Below are positions 17,448 through 26,559 of a DNA stretch of 51,951 bases, in pieces. The position numbers were made by a program, and so were the translations under genes. Under the pieces are notes generated by a model. That model worked only from the letters and a program-made list of their open reading frames with translations. It was not told the origin of the DNA and ran no database searches. This stretch comes from Lachnospiraceae bacterium (GTDB taxonomy: Bacteria; Bacillota; Clostridia; Lachnospirales; Lachnospiraceae). The DNA is taken from NCBI GenBank assembly GCA_009911035.1, contig QXWO01000044.1:1-51951 (forward strand), written 5' to 3'. Positions within the stretch are counted from its first letter, which is position 1. The number at the start of each line of letters is the position of its first letter.

Positions 17448-17477
17448 AGAAAGGACTGAACATGTTCAGTCCTTTCT
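17448..17477. terminator. Bidirectional terminator between ABC-F and glgP genes
   Basis: A perfect 30-bp palindrome (AGAAAGGACTGAACA and its complement) between two convergent genes. U-tracts are weak on both sides, so efficiency is uncertain. Confidence 0.6.
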
Positions 17478-17559
17478 ATCTTTCAAATCATTTTACTTAG
17501 GCGGCAACCTGCCTGCTTTCAACTGTCAGGTTCCCTTAAAACCCCTGATTTACTCATTC

Positions 17560-19869
17560 CTATTTCAGTTTCCAGATATCCCTGTTGTATTCTGCAATGG
17601 TTCTGTCAGATGAGAAAAATCCGGCTTTTGCAATATTTACAAGCATCATCTTCTTCCACTTCTCACGGTCTTCATAGTCCGCAAATGCTTTGTCCTTTGC
17701 GGCAATATAATCCTCCAGATCAAGAAGGGTCATAAACCAGTCTTTGCCCACCAGTTCTTTATGGAGGCGTTCCAGATTTTCCTTATGTCCTGCTTTCATG
17801 GCTTCCTTGCTTATAATGAAGTCAACTGCTTTTTTGATAACAGGACTCTTTTCGTAGTAGTCTTTTGCCACATAGTCTGCTTTCTCGTAGTGTGCAATGA
17901 CTTCCTCGGATTTCTCCCCGAAAATGTAGATATTGTCATCGCCTACCAGCTCATGGATCTCCACGTTCGCCCCGTCGGATGTTCCAAGGGTAACGGCTCC
18001 GTTTAACATAAATTTCATGTTTCCGGTACCGGATGCCTCTTTAGAAGCAAGGGAGATCTGCTCGGAAATATCGCAGGCAGGGATCAGCTTCTCTGCATAG
18101 CTTACATTATAGTTTTCAACCATAAGCACTGTCATATAAGGGCTTACATCCGGGTCGTTGTTTACGATTTCTTCCAGCACAAGAAGAAGGTGGATGATAT
18201 CCTGTGCAATGACATAAGCCGGAGCTGCCTTGGCACCGAAGATGAATGTAAGGGGCCTTACAGGCTTCTTGCCGCTCTTGATTTCAAGATATTTATGGAT
18301 GATGTAAAGGGCGTTCATCTGCTGGCGTTTATACTCGTGAAGTCTCTTCACCTGAATGTCAAAGACTGACTCAGGATTTAAGGTAACGTCTTCCATTTCT
18401 TTTACATAAGCTGCCAGATCCTTTTTCCGGTTCATCTTGATTTCCGCGATACGGTCCAGAACTGCCTGGTCGTCCTTATACTCAAGAAGCTTCTCAAGCT
18501 TGTCAGCATCCTTCTTGAAGCCGTCCCCGATGGTTTTGGCAAGGAAACCTGCCAGCTCGCGGTTACAGCTAAGAAGCCATCTTCTAAATGTGATGCCGTT
18601 GGTCTTATTATTGAATTTTTCAGGATAAATCTTATAGAACTCATTTAACTCTGAATTCTTTAAGATTTCCGTATGAATGGCAGCAACGCCGTTCACTGAA
18701 AAACCGAAATGGATATCAATGTTTGCCATATGGACTCTGTCATTTTCATCAATGATCTGTACTTTCGGCTCATCGTATTTCGCTGCCACTCTCTTATCCA
18801 ACTCCTTGATATAAGGCACTAACTGGGGAACTACCTTCTCCAGATACTTAAGGGGCCATTTTTCAAGGGCTTCCGCAAGAATTGTGTGGTTTGTATAAGC
18901 GCAGGTCTTACTTACCACTTCGATTGCTTCATCCATGGCAAACGCTTTCTCTTCCACAAGGATGCGGATCAGCTCAGGAATCACCATGGTGGGGTGTGTA
19001 TCATTGATCTGGATGACTGCATGTTCGTTCATCTTACGCAGGTCATACTTCTTTTCCTTCATTTCACGCAGAATAAGCTGGGCTGCGTTTGACACCATAA
19101 AATACTGCTGGTAGATACGCAGCAGGTTGCCTGCCTCGTCAGAATCATCCGGGTATAAAAACAAGGTAAGGTTCTTTTCGATCTGCTCCTTGTCAAAGTT
19201 GATTCCATCCTCCACCAAAGCTTCGTCAATGGATTCAATATCAAAGAGTCTCAGTTTATTGACACCACTGTCATAACCAGCGACATCAATGTCATAAAGC
19301 CGGGAAGTCACTTTCTTGTCGCCAAAGCATACGTCAAATGACACATCTGTTTTAGTCAGCCATGACTGTTCTTCCATCCAGTCATTTTTCTCCGCCTTCT
19401 GGAGCTTATCCTTAAATACCTGCTTGAAAAGGCCGAAATGATAATTCAGCCCGATTCCTTCCCCGGGAAGCCCCAGTGTCGCAATGGAATCCAGAAAACA
19501 TGCTGCCAGTCTGCCAAGTCCGCCATTTCCAAGGGAAGGCTCCGGCTCAACCTCCTCAATAACAGAAAGTATCTTTCCGTTTTTCTTAAGAATTTCATCA
19601 ATCTTGTCGTATACCCCAAGATTGATCAGATTGTTGGACAATAATTTCCCGATAAGAAACTCAGCGGAGATATAATAGATCTTCTTCTCCCCTTCATTGG
19701 TGTCTGATACTGCCATCAGTCTTTTGGTATACGTCAGTACCGTATAATATGTCTCCTGGTCGGAAAGCTGTGCAAGTGATTTGCCAAACAAAGACTGGGC
19801 AACGTCCTCAAGCTGCGCCTCCATGTTCAAAACCAATACATCCTTCTGTAAATTTGTTTGTGCTGCCAT
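17560..19869 (-). CDS. glgP: Glycogen/starch phosphorylase
   Basis: This 769-residue enzyme of family GT35 releases glucose-1-phosphate from alpha-1,4-glucans using phosphate and pyridoxal phosphate. The PLP lysine lies in [14 protein letters not shown] near 618, followed by the family stretch [12 protein letters not shown]. The N-terminal [17 protein letters not shown] (near 113) is another hallmark. Length is slightly below the 800-840 usual for the family, within the normal range for clostridial members. The start has AGGAGG 5 nt upstream. A LacI-type regulator gene lies directly upstream, and a 12-bp perfect palindrome sits between them, which suggests local sugar control. Confidence 0.96.
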   Translation of the reverse strand: MAAQTNLQKDVLVLNMEAQLEDVAQSLFGKSLAQLSDQETYYTVLTYTKRLMAVSDTNEGEKKIYYISAEFLIGKLLSNNLINLGVYDKIDEILKKNGKILSVIEEVEPEPSLGNGGLGRLAACFLDSIATLGLPGEGIGLNYHFGLFKQVFKDKLQKAEKNDWMEEQSWLTKTDVSFDVCFGDKKVTSRLYDIDVAGYDSGVNKLRLFDIESIDEALVEDGINFDKEQIEKNLTLFLYPDDSDEAGNLLRIYQQYFMVSNAAQLILREMKEKKYDLRKMNEHAVIQINDTHPTMVIPELIRILVEEKAFAMDEAIEVVSKTCAYTNHTILAEALEKWPLKYLEKVVPQLVPYIKELDKRVAAKYDEPKVQIIDENDRVHMANIDIHFGFSVNGVAAIHTEILKNSELNEFYKIYPEKFNNKTNGITFRRWLLSCNRELAGFLAKTIGDGFKKDADKLEKLLEYKDDQAVLDRIAEIKMNRKKDLAAYVKEMEDVTLNPESVFDIQVKRLHEYKRQQMNALYIIHKYLEIKSGKKPVRPLTFIFGAKAAPAYVIAQDIIHLLLVLEEIVNNDPDVSPYMTVLMVENYNVSYAEKLIPACDISEQISLASKEASGTGNMKFMLNGAVTLGTSDGANVEIHELVGDDNIYIFGEKSEEVIAHYEKADYVAKDYYEKSPVIKKAVDFIISKEAMKAGHKENLERLHKELVGKDWFMTLLDLEDYIAAKDKAFADYEDREKWKKMMLVNIAKAGFFSSDRTIAEYNRDIWKLK

Positions 19870-19943
19870 AATTCCCTCCTGAATTTTTTCTCCACTATAT
19901 TATTCCAAATATTTCCCGTTGACATACTGCAAGTTTACCATAA

Positions 19944-19955
19944 GAAAACGTTTTC
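19944..19955. promoter_or_regulatory. LacI/CcpA-type operator upstream of glgP
   Basis: GAAAACGTTTTC is a perfect 12-bp palindrome with a central CG, the form favoured by LacI/GalR-family regulators and catabolite-response elements. It lies 75 bp before the glgP start and 58 bp after the adjacent lacI-type gene. A second palindrome, ATGTTTTAAACAT (19996-20008), is nearby. Confidence 0.55.
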
Positions 19956-20012
19956 CGCAAGTCCAAATTAAAAAAACTTAAATTTTCATATGTAAATGTT
20001 TTAAACATGTCT

Positions 20013-21002
20013 CTAGCAGATAATATCCATGTACTTCATCCGTGCAATTGTATAGGACGTTCTCACATTTTGTCCACACCTTCCGCACATGAGCTGCTGC
20101 AGTTCTTCCATTGCCTTTTCTGAAACCCCGGAAAAATCCTGGCGGATGGTGTTCATCTGCTTTCCCACATATCCCATCAGGATGATTCCGTCAAATCCGC
20201 ATACCGGCCTGAAAATATCCATTTCCGTCAGTGCTTTCATGGCGCCGATCGCCATCAGATCAGAAGCGCAGACCACAACATCTTTATTTCTCCCGTATTT
20301 CATGGTGATGTTCCGCGCCTGAAGCTCTGAAAATTCCCCATTTTTCACCAGCATGGTCAGTTCCAGTTCCTCCACCAGTTCCCGCATACCGGCAAGGCGT
20401 TCATCCGTAACATAGCCGTTGCGTTTCCCGGCTATATAGAGAACGCGCCTGCAATTGTTATCCATTATTGTCTTTTTGGCCACATCATACTGGGCCTTCT
20501 GGTGGTCTATCCCGATAGAGGAAGTATTCTCATTGACTATCGGTGCATCCACCACCACGCATTTGAACTCCTGTCTTACAATCAGTTCATGCAAAACTTT
20601 ATCTTCTTTGGAAAGCCCGTAAATGATGATTCCTGCGATACTCTGGGACTGTAGATATCTGGTTACTTCCTCCACAGTCCTATCCTTGAACATAGAAAAA
20701 AATAATGTGATCACATCAAGATTTAAATCCATTGCTTTACTAATTGCACCGTGGATATACTGCATATCAATCTCATCAACTGCCTGGGTCTTCACACTTA
20801 AGTTCACCAGCAGGGCCACTCTGCCCGTCCGCTTGGAAGAAAGCGCTGCGGCCACAGAATTGGGTACGAAATTCAGTTCCTCCACGGCTGTATTTACTTT
20901 GATTTTTGTTTCCTCGCTGACATTTGGGTAATTATTCAGAACCTTGGAAACGGTGGAAATTGCCACTCCTGCATGCTTTGCAACATCTTTGATCGATACC
21001 AT
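20013..21002 (-). CDS. LacI-family transcriptional regulator
   Basis: A 329-residue repressor. The N-terminal helix-turn-helix and hinge helix are clear (SIKDVAKHAGVAISTVSKVL, then PNSVAAALSSKRTG). The rest is a periplasmic-binding-protein-like sensor domain, ending unusually with RTSYTIARMKYMDIIC. The effector cannot be read from sequence. Because glgP is the next gene in the same direction and a perfect LacI-type palindrome separates them, control of glgP is the most likely role; autoregulation is possible. The start is the ATG at 21002. Confidence 0.9.
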   Translation of the reverse strand: MVSIKDVAKHAGVAISTVSKVLNNYPNVSEETKIKVNTAVEELNFVPNSVAAALSSKRTGRVALLVNLSVKTQAVDEIDMQYIHGAISKAMDLNLDVITLFFSMFKDRTVEEVTRYLQSQSIAGIIIYGLSKEDKVLHELIVRQEFKCVVVDAPIVNENTSSIGIDHQKAQYDVAKKTIMDNNCRRVLYIAGKRNGYVTDERLAGMRELVEELELTMLVKNGEFSELQARNITMKYGRNKDVVVCASDLMAIGAMKALTEMDIFRPVCGFDGIILMGYVGKQMNTIRQDFSGVSEKAMEELQQLMCGRCGQNVRTSYTIARMKYMDIIC

Positions 21003-21059
21003 ATTGCCTCCGGAATTCTATTGGAAAACGATTTCCTTATCATCATACCCAATATTTTC

Positions 21060-21422
21060 CTAAAATGCAAGCACTTTTTGAATGGTCAGTTTTACTTCTT
21101 CGTTGTCATAGGGTTTAACAATAAATTCCGCAGCGCCGCATTTGATTGCCTGGATCATTTTTTCTTTCTGTCCGGCGGCCGTGATCATAATCACCTTTGC
21201 TTCCCCGTTATACTGCTTGATCATCTGCAATGACTCAAGCCCGTCCAGTACCGGCATGGTTATGTCAAGGGTCACAAGGTCGGGATTGACCTCTTTAAAT
21301 TTCTGGTAGCCGTCTTCCCCGTTTACCCCTTCTGCAACAACCACATGTCCCGCTTCTTCCAGCATGCTCCTTAGCATCTTCCGTGATGTCCTGGAATCAT
21401 CCACAATTAAAATATTCGCCAT
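21060..21422 (-). CDS. cheY: CheY-like single-domain response regulator
   Basis: A 120-residue receiver domain without an output domain. Acidic pocket Asp8/Asp9 (VDDS), phosphorylation site Asp53 (TLDITMP), Thr/Ser switch region (MITAAGQ) and the conserved Lys in IVKPYD are all present, so it should be phosphorylatable. It starts 2 nt after the stop of the CheX-like gene, with GGAGG upstream, and is surely cotranscribed with it. That pairing, regulator plus candidate phosphatase, suggests a closed module. No flagellar or CheA gene is in the window, so the output target (flagellar motor or other) cannot be told. Confidence 0.9.
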   Translation of the reverse strand: MANILIVDDSRTSRKMLRSMLEEAGHVVVAEGVNGEDGYQKFKEVNPDLVTLDITMPVLDGLESLQMIKQYNGEAKVIMITAAGQKEKMIQAIKCGAAEFIVKPYDNEEVKLTIQKVLAF

Positions 21423-21424
21423 AT

Positions 21425-22321
21425 TTACGCCTCCTGCCTGATCTCAATTTTATTTCCTATTGCCATAATAAAATTAACGGTGTCTCCCTTTATGTGCAGA
21501 GGAAGCACCAGCATTTCATCCCCCGCGATTTCCGTGATTTCCGTTGAAAATTCCGGCGGATACAAATCCATAAAAATCCCTTTCTGGCTCTGGCTTCTTG
21601 CATAAAGCCCGTTGATGCAGTTTAAAAGCTCTCCAACTGCATCCAAAGCGTCCTCATCTACCTGTTCAAAGTCTTCCTTCCCAAAAATAGAAGCGGTCTT
21701 AAGCAGGGCCTGCCCTCTGCCGGCCATACCGCAGGTTACACAGGGATTTCCCTCCACATACTGTATTGCCCCGTTTTCTGTCCCGCAGCTTTTGGTAATA
21801 TATGCTTTATCAGGATAAACCTCCCCGTCCACACAACGCATGACCGTACGCAGGGCAGTGCCTGCAAGATCAAGATATTTTTCACTGTCAATGGGCATAT
21901 AAAGAGGAAGTATCCTTGCTGCATCGTCACTTTTCAAATCTTCAATGTCGGAATTGGTCAACTGGTTTTCGCGCTGGAAATCAAGCATATATAATTCCAA
22001 CTGCTCTATGGTCATCAACTGGAGGTTTTCCATTGCCTGGGCAAACGCCAGATAAGCATTTCCCTGCTTTTTGAGAAGCGACTCCACCTGGCCCTTCGTC
22101 AAATACTTCTTTTCTACTGCAATATCCCCAAAAGGTTTATCCATCACCGCCTGCAGGTTGTTTACCCTTACCGCCTCGTCGTGGCCCATCAAGCCTTCCG
22201 CTACTGCTATTAATCCCAGCTTCACACAAACTTTCCTCTGCTCGGCAGACAGGTCATTGAACTGCTCGTAAGTGATTAGTCCCTTTTCCAATAAATAATT
22301 ACCCACTATACTCGAAATCAT
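21425..22321 (-). CDS. CheX-like phosphatase with N-terminal MshEN-like region
   Basis: A 298-residue protein of two parts. The C-terminal half (about 145-298) resembles CheX/CheC-type CheY-phosphate phosphatases: DAVGELLNCINGLYA near 225-239 supplies the Glu-x-x-Asn catalytic helix. The N-terminal half contains at least two helical repeats of the type LLEKGLITYEQF and AVEKKYLTKGQVESLL, reminiscent of MshEN (c-di-GMP-binding) domains, though the exact binding residues are not all there. It is coupled to CheY. The likely role is dephosphorylating its partner, perhaps under second-messenger control; the last point is speculative. The start has GGAGG 7 nt upstream. Confidence 0.75.
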   Translation of the reverse strand: MISSIVGNYLLEKGLITYEQFNDLSAEQRKVCVKLGLIAVAEGLMGHDEAVRVNNLQAVMDKPFGDIAVEKKYLTKGQVESLLKKQGNAYLAFAQAMENLQLMTIEQLELYMLDFQRENQLTNSDIEDLKSDDAARILPLYMPIDSEKYLDLAGTALRTVMRCVDGEVYPDKAYITKSCGTENGAIQYVEGNPCVTCGMAGRGQALLKTASIFGKEDFEQVDEDALDAVGELLNCINGLYARSQSQKGIFMDLYPPEFSTEITEIAGDEMLVLPLHIKGDTVNFIMAIGNKIEIRQEA

Positions 22322-22454
22322 TCTTTAACCTCCTCCATAATGATACATAATTTTAGAATAATATATTTATTGATTTAAGTCAACGAAAAGTGACATATCC
22401 ACCCGGAAAACCTGCTGGCTGCCAGTCCAATTTAGCGGCCGGACGCCGCACAAG

Positions 22455-22481
22455 AAAGGCTGACCAGTCCAGTCAGCCTTT
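22455..22481. terminator. Hairpin terminator downstream of the PPi-phosphofructokinase gene
   Basis: A perfect 10-bp stem AAAGGCTGAC/GTCAGCCTTT with a 7-nt loop, 58 nt past the phosphofructokinase stop on minus. The stem ends in U-rich sequence, but no long U-tract follows on minus. Confidence 0.6.
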
Positions 22482-22538
22482 TATTACTGTAAGCTGCCTC
22501 ACGAAGCGCGACAGTCTTTGTTCCATATTTCCGGATAT

Positions 22539-23768
22539 TTATTTTCTTACCAGATGGCGGGGTGTTCCGTTTACGAAAACAGGAAGCAGTTCGCCCATAA
22601 TAAGGGGTCTTGCGTATTTAATGTAGCCCTCATTCAATCCGCATCCATCCTCAGTGATCCACTCTGCCGGAACAGGTCTTTCCACGTTTGCAATGGCATG
22701 GATATCATATGCGCTTGTGCCGCACTGGTAAGGGTCGTCCCCGTTTCTGTCAAGGGTGATCATCATGCCTGTCTTGCCTTCTTCTGCCGCAACCACTGCA
22801 TCATGTCCAACCTGAAAAGCTTCGTTGATGTCTGTAAGGGAAGCAAGGTGGGTAGCTGCACGCTGGAGGGTTGAAAACTCAATTGCCCTGGTCTTTAATC
22901 CTGTCTCTGCTGCGATCTGCTGTGCAAGATATGCTGCTGTACCAGACATCTGCTTATGTCCAAAAGCATCTACCGGAACATTTTCATTTGCCACTTCACA
23001 GACATAACGTCCGTCAGCAAGGTGAATACCTTCTGATACGGCAATCACTACAGAGGATTTGGTTGCTGCCAGAGTTTTAACCTTTTCCATGAAAGCATCC
23101 ATATCAAATACTTTTTCAGGCAGGTAAATAGCGTCTGCGCCGCTGCAGTCGTCTCCCTTTGCAAGGGCTGCTGCTGCTGTAAGCCATCCTGCATTACGTC
23201 CCATGATCTCTACGATACAGATGGTAGGTTTCTTAGCGCCGAAAGATTCATTGTCGCGGATGATCTCTTTTAAGCTGGAAGCAATATATTTCGCTGCGCT
23301 TCCGTAGCCGGGGCAGTGATCAGTAACAGGAAGATCATTGTCGATCGTCTTGGGAACTCCCATAAACCTTTGTGACTTTCCGTGGGCTGCTGCATAGTCG
23401 GACAGCATTTTAACGGTATCCATGGAATCATTTCCGCCTGCATAAAACAGACATTCAATGTCATGCTTTTCCATAATTTCAAACACCTTTTCATAGACAT
23501 CTTCATGTCCTTCAATTTTAGGCATTTTGAAACGGCAGGAACCTAAAAATGCAGAAGGGGTTCTCTTCAGCAATTCTATTCCTGTAGGATCGTCCAGATA
23601 ATCCTCAAGCTCGATCATTCTGTCCTCCAGGAAACCTTCGATCCCGTGAACCATGCCATAAACTTTCTTTACACCAAGTTCTTTCGCTGCTGCATACACA
23701 CCTGCCACAGATGAATTGATTACGGCTGTAGGCCCGCCGGACTGTCCAACAACAATATTACCTTTCAT
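22539..23768 (-). CDS. pfp: Pyrophosphate-dependent 6-phosphofructokinase
   Basis: A 409-residue phosphofructokinase of the PPi-dependent type, converting fructose-6-phosphate to fructose-1,6-bisphosphate with pyrophosphate. Two residues decide the donor: GGNDS near 108-112, where ATP enzymes have GGDGS, and PKTIDND near 139-145, where ATP enzymes have PGTIDND. The Asp and Lys at these places exclude ATP. Substrate residues in IVEIMGRNAGW and SEGIHLADG are present. The N-terminal nucleotide loop is GQSGGPTAVIN. It appears monocistronic, ending in a hairpin. The reaction is reversible and saves ATP, common in anaerobic Clostridia. Confidence 0.95.
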   Translation of the reverse strand: MKGNIVVGQSGGPTAVINSSVAGVYAAAKELGVKKVYGMVHGIEGFLEDRMIELEDYLDDPTGIELLKRTPSAFLGSCRFKMPKIEGHEDVYEKVFEIMEKHDIECLFYAGGNDSMDTVKMLSDYAAAHGKSQRFMGVPKTIDNDLPVTDHCPGYGSAAKYIASSLKEIIRDNESFGAKKPTICIVEIMGRNAGWLTAAAALAKGDDCSGADAIYLPEKVFDMDAFMEKVKTLAATKSSVVIAVSEGIHLADGRYVCEVANENVPVDAFGHKQMSGTAAYLAQQIAAETGLKTRAIEFSTLQRAATHLASLTDINEAFQVGHDAVVAAEEGKTGMMITLDRNGDDPYQCGTSAYDIHAIANVERPVPAEWITEDGCGLNEGYIKYARPLIMGELLPVFVNGTPRHLVRK

Positions 23769-23896
23769 TTCAATCTCTCCTTTATCTTGATTCGCTTTTT
23801 ATAAACATCATTAGAAGTATACCAGATTCCATTTTTTCTGACAAGTATCATTCTGGCAATTACTGCCGCTGTAAACCATGACTGGCAGAGCTTTCT

Positions 23897-24838
23897 TTAA
23901 ATGAAAGACACAACACAGTAGACAGCATAAATTCCCAGAAGCACGACTCCCTGGATTCGTGAGGATTTCTTTCTGATAAGGATAGGCGCCAGCAAAACTG
24001 CCATGACCAGACACGCTAAAGGCATGTCTACACGGATGGTTGACGGTTCCAGCGGGATGCCCGCAACAGCCGCCGGAATTCCGATGACAAGAAGCATGTT
24101 CAGAATATTGGCCCCGATGACATTTCCAAGCCCTACATTTCCATACCCTTTGATCAATGACATGATGGATGTCACCAGTTCGGGCAGGGAAGTGCCCAGG
24201 GCAATAAAGGTAACTGCAATGACACGCTCCGGAACGCCAATGGTCTTTGCAATGAAAATACCATTGTCCACTAAAAGATTGGCTCCCACATAGAGCAGCA
24301 CCGCACAGACAGCCAGTGTGACGATCTGCAGGAACATGGAAATCTCCTTACTTCCCTCCTCGTCTTTTTCTTCTTCCCCGCCTTCTTTGGAAGAACGCTT
24401 AATATTCAAATACGCATACACGGCAAACAGGATAAGCATAGCGATCCCTGCCGTACGGTCAAAAGTCCCTGTCACAAAACCGTACCCATTCATTGCAATC
24501 AGCACAATAAAGAAAAACGCGCTGCGCCAGGCCATGGAGGAAAATTCCACCTTCCGGGACGGCCGTATGGTCTGGGTCAGCCCTGCAATCAGTGCCGTGT
24601 TGCAGATAATAGAGCCAAAGGCATTGCCCGCCGCAATAGCTGCCGAACCGTCAAAAGCCGCTGTGGTGGAAACCAGAATCTCCGGCAGGGTGGTGCCCAG
24701 GCTTACAATGGTCGCTCCCACTACGATCTGCGGTATGCCAAGCTTTCTGGCGATTGCCACAGCCGCATCTACCAGGCGGTCGCCGCCCAGACATATTAAA
24801 ACAAGCCCAACTACAAATAACAAAACTGCATTTACCAT
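23897..24838 (-). CDS. CaCA-family cation antiporter (YrbG-like)
   Basis: A 313-residue membrane protein with about ten helices in two inverted halves. The paired alpha-repeat motifs are visible: VSLGTTLPEILVS near 45-57 and IALGTSLPELVTS near 212-224, whose Glu and Thr/Ser bind the cation. An acidic, Lys-rich cytoplasmic loop (about 148-166) joins the halves. The family exchanges Ca2+, or in some cases Mn2+, for Na+ or H+. A yybP-ykoY-type leader with a terminator lies upstream, which argues that manganese controls expression and that Mn2+ export may be the physiological role. Between terminator and start (24839-25003) a further hairpin lies at about 24886-24915. Confidence 0.9.
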   Translation of the reverse strand: MVNAVLLFVVGLVLICLGGDRLVDAAVAIARKLGIPQIVVGATIVSLGTTLPEILVSTTAAFDGSAAIAAGNAFGSIICNTALIAGLTQTIRPSRKVEFSSMAWRSAFFFIVLIAMNGYGFVTGTFDRTAGIAMLILFAVYAYLNIKRSSKEGGEEEKDEEGSKEISMFLQIVTLAVCAVLLYVGANLLVDNGIFIAKTIGVPERVIAVTFIALGTSLPELVTSIMSLIKGYGNVGLGNVIGANILNMLLVIGIPAAVAGIPLEPSTIRVDMPLACLVMAVLLAPILIRKKSSRIQGVVLLGIYAVYCVVSFI

Positions 24839-25003
24839 TTTTCTGTTCCTTTCGTCCTTTGCTGTTATATTTTAGTAGTGTTCCCATGAATTTGTCCGGA
24901 ATTCATCCATGGGTTTGTGTGCCTCACTGTCAAATCTCTATAGCCCATTGCCAGTACAGTCAGTGGTTCACAGACACGTCTGCCCAACTTACCGGCCGCC
25001 AGC

Positions 25004-25050
25004 AAAAAAAAGAGACTAACGACACACAAAAAAGTTGTGTCAAAAGTCTC
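25004..25050 (-). terminator. Regulatory terminator of the manganese-riboswitch leader
   Basis: On minus, arms beginning GAGACT (25045-25050) and ending AGTCTC (25012-25017), with an inner ACACAAC/GTGTGT helix, form a long hairpin followed by eight U (25004-25011). Its 5' arm contains the ACUUUU that would form the riboswitch P1 helix, so the two structures exclude each other. Confidence 0.8.
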
Positions 25051-25135
25051 GTACTTCCCTACTATTCGGAAGTGTCCAGCCACAGCTATGCCGGGGATTG
25101 TTGGCTGAACCTTTTTTACTACTCCCTCTTAACTA
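25036..25135 (-). ncRNA. yybP-ykoY-type manganese riboswitch
   Basis: The leader of the CaCA antiporter gene. On minus it begins AAGAGGGAGTAGT, has an 8-bp helix GTTCAGCC/GGCTGGAC, a hairpin ACTTCC/GGAAGT, and closes with ACGAGACTTTT. The 5' AAGAG can pair with the 3' CUUUU to form P1. GGGAGUAG near the start and GAGACUUUU near the end are the recurring signature of yybP-ykoY RNAs, as far as I recall the consensus. The 3' arm of P1 is also the 5' arm of the terminator, so metal binding should stabilise P1 and turn the gene on. A covariance-model search would settle the family. Confidence 0.7.
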
Positions 25136-25166
25136 TAATAGACTTTACCAAAAAATCCCCTTACTG

Positions 25167-26540
25167 TCAAACAATATTTTCCAGTGTTTCCCGGGAAACG
25201 ATTTTTTTGATATTGACCAGAAATAATGTAGTCGCCGTGGCCGCCGATATAAAATCCGACACAGGCTCCGCATAGTAAATTCCCATCACCCCAAACTTAA
25301 GGGGCAGAATAAGGGCCAGCGGGACCAGCAGCACTACTTTTCTGAAAACAGCAATAAACAATGACAGCTTTGCCTGCCCAAGGGCAAGGAACACAGGCTG
25401 GATCCCCTGCTGTAAACCGAACACCAGCATACCGCACATAAAAATCGGCATCATTTCCCCTACCAGTTCAACCAGCCCCGGGTCGTTGGTGAACATTCCT
25501 GCAAAAAATGCCGGAAATACGATTACCAGCGCGGTAGCTCCGGCGGAAAACAGGAAGCATATCCCTATCATGCTTCTGTATAGCTTTTTTACCCTGTCAA
25601 AATTTCCTGCTCCGAAGTTGTAGCTGATAATCGGCTGCACGCCCTGGGTAAATCCCCCTAAAGGCGCCGTATACATCTGCATGACACTCTGCATAATGGT
25701 AAGAGAACCCACATAAATATCCCCGCCATACCTTTGCAGCCCACTGTTTAATACAATGCTGATCAGGCTTTCCGTCGCCCGCATGATAAAAGGGGATACC
25801 CCAAGGGCCATCACCCTTCCAATAACGGAAAAGTCCGGCTTTAAGGCTTCCTTTTTTATTGTAAGGGAGGACCTTTTCCCTACCAGGAATCCTACTGTCC
25901 AAAGAGCGCTCAATGCCTGGGAAATCACGGTCGCTCTGGCCGCCCCCTTTACCCCCATATGAAAGACAAATATAAAAATGGGGTCAAGGATAATATTGGC
26001 CGCCGCACCGATCAAAACCGCCGCCATTGCCGTTCTGGACCGTCCCTGGGAAATAATGAAGGCGTTCAGCCCCAGGGCAAATTCCACAAATATGGTTCCC
26101 ACCAGATAAATGGATATATAATCCGACGCATAGCCGATGGTTGCGTCGCTGGCCCCGAACATATAAAGCAGCGGCCTCTGGAACCCGTAAAAAAATGCCA
26201 TCAGTATCACCGTGAAAAATACCAGCATGGTCACGCCGTTGCCCAGTATCGTTTCCGCCCGCTTCCTGTCGCCTTTTCCAAGCCATATGGACGCAAGGGG
26301 GGCGCCTCCCGCCCCTACAAAAGCGGAAAATGCTGAAATCAGCGTTATGATGGGAAAGGTGACTCCCACACCTGTAAGGGCCTCCATGCCCACACCCTCA
26401 ATGTGTCCAATATAAATTCTGTCCACAATACTGTACAAAATATTAATGATCTGTGCAATGACGGCAGGAATTGCCATGCTCACCATCAGCTTTCCGATTC
26501 CTTCCGTGGCCATGCGCTTTTCTTTATCATTCTGCTGCAT
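25167..26540 (-). CDS. MATE-family efflux transporter
   Basis: A 457-residue multidrug and toxic compound extrusion transporter with about twelve helices in two pseudo-symmetric halves. Motifs typical of the DinF-like branch are seen: MAIPAVIAQIINILYSIVDRIYIG near the start, NIILDPIFIFVF near 185, and GFTQGVQPIISYNFGA near 270. It should use a Na+ or H+ gradient to export cationic or aromatic compounds; the substrate is unknown. The start at 26540 follows GAGGA by 8 nt; an earlier in-frame start would overlap the upstream phosphatase gene, which ends 19 bp before. The two genes probably form an operon. Confidence 0.92.
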   Translation of the reverse strand: MQQNDKEKRMATEGIGKLMVSMAIPAVIAQIINILYSIVDRIYIGHIEGVGMEALTGVGVTFPIITLISAFSAFVGAGGAPLASIWLGKGDRKRAETILGNGVTMLVFFTVILMAFFYGFQRPLLYMFGASDATIGYASDYISIYLVGTIFVEFALGLNAFIISQGRSRTAMAAVLIGAAANIILDPIFIFVFHMGVKGAARATVISQALSALWTVGFLVGKRSSLTIKKEALKPDFSVIGRVMALGVSPFIMRATESLISIVLNSGLQRYGGDIYVGSLTIMQSVMQMYTAPLGGFTQGVQPIISYNFGAGNFDRVKKLYRSMIGICFLFSAGATALVIVFPAFFAGMFTNDPGLVELVGEMMPIFMCGMLVFGLQQGIQPVFLALGQAKLSLFIAVFRKVVLLVPLALILPLKFGVMGIYYAEPVSDFISAATATTLFLVNIKKIVSRETLENIV

Positions 26541-26559
26541 ATCCGGTTCCTCTTTTCCC

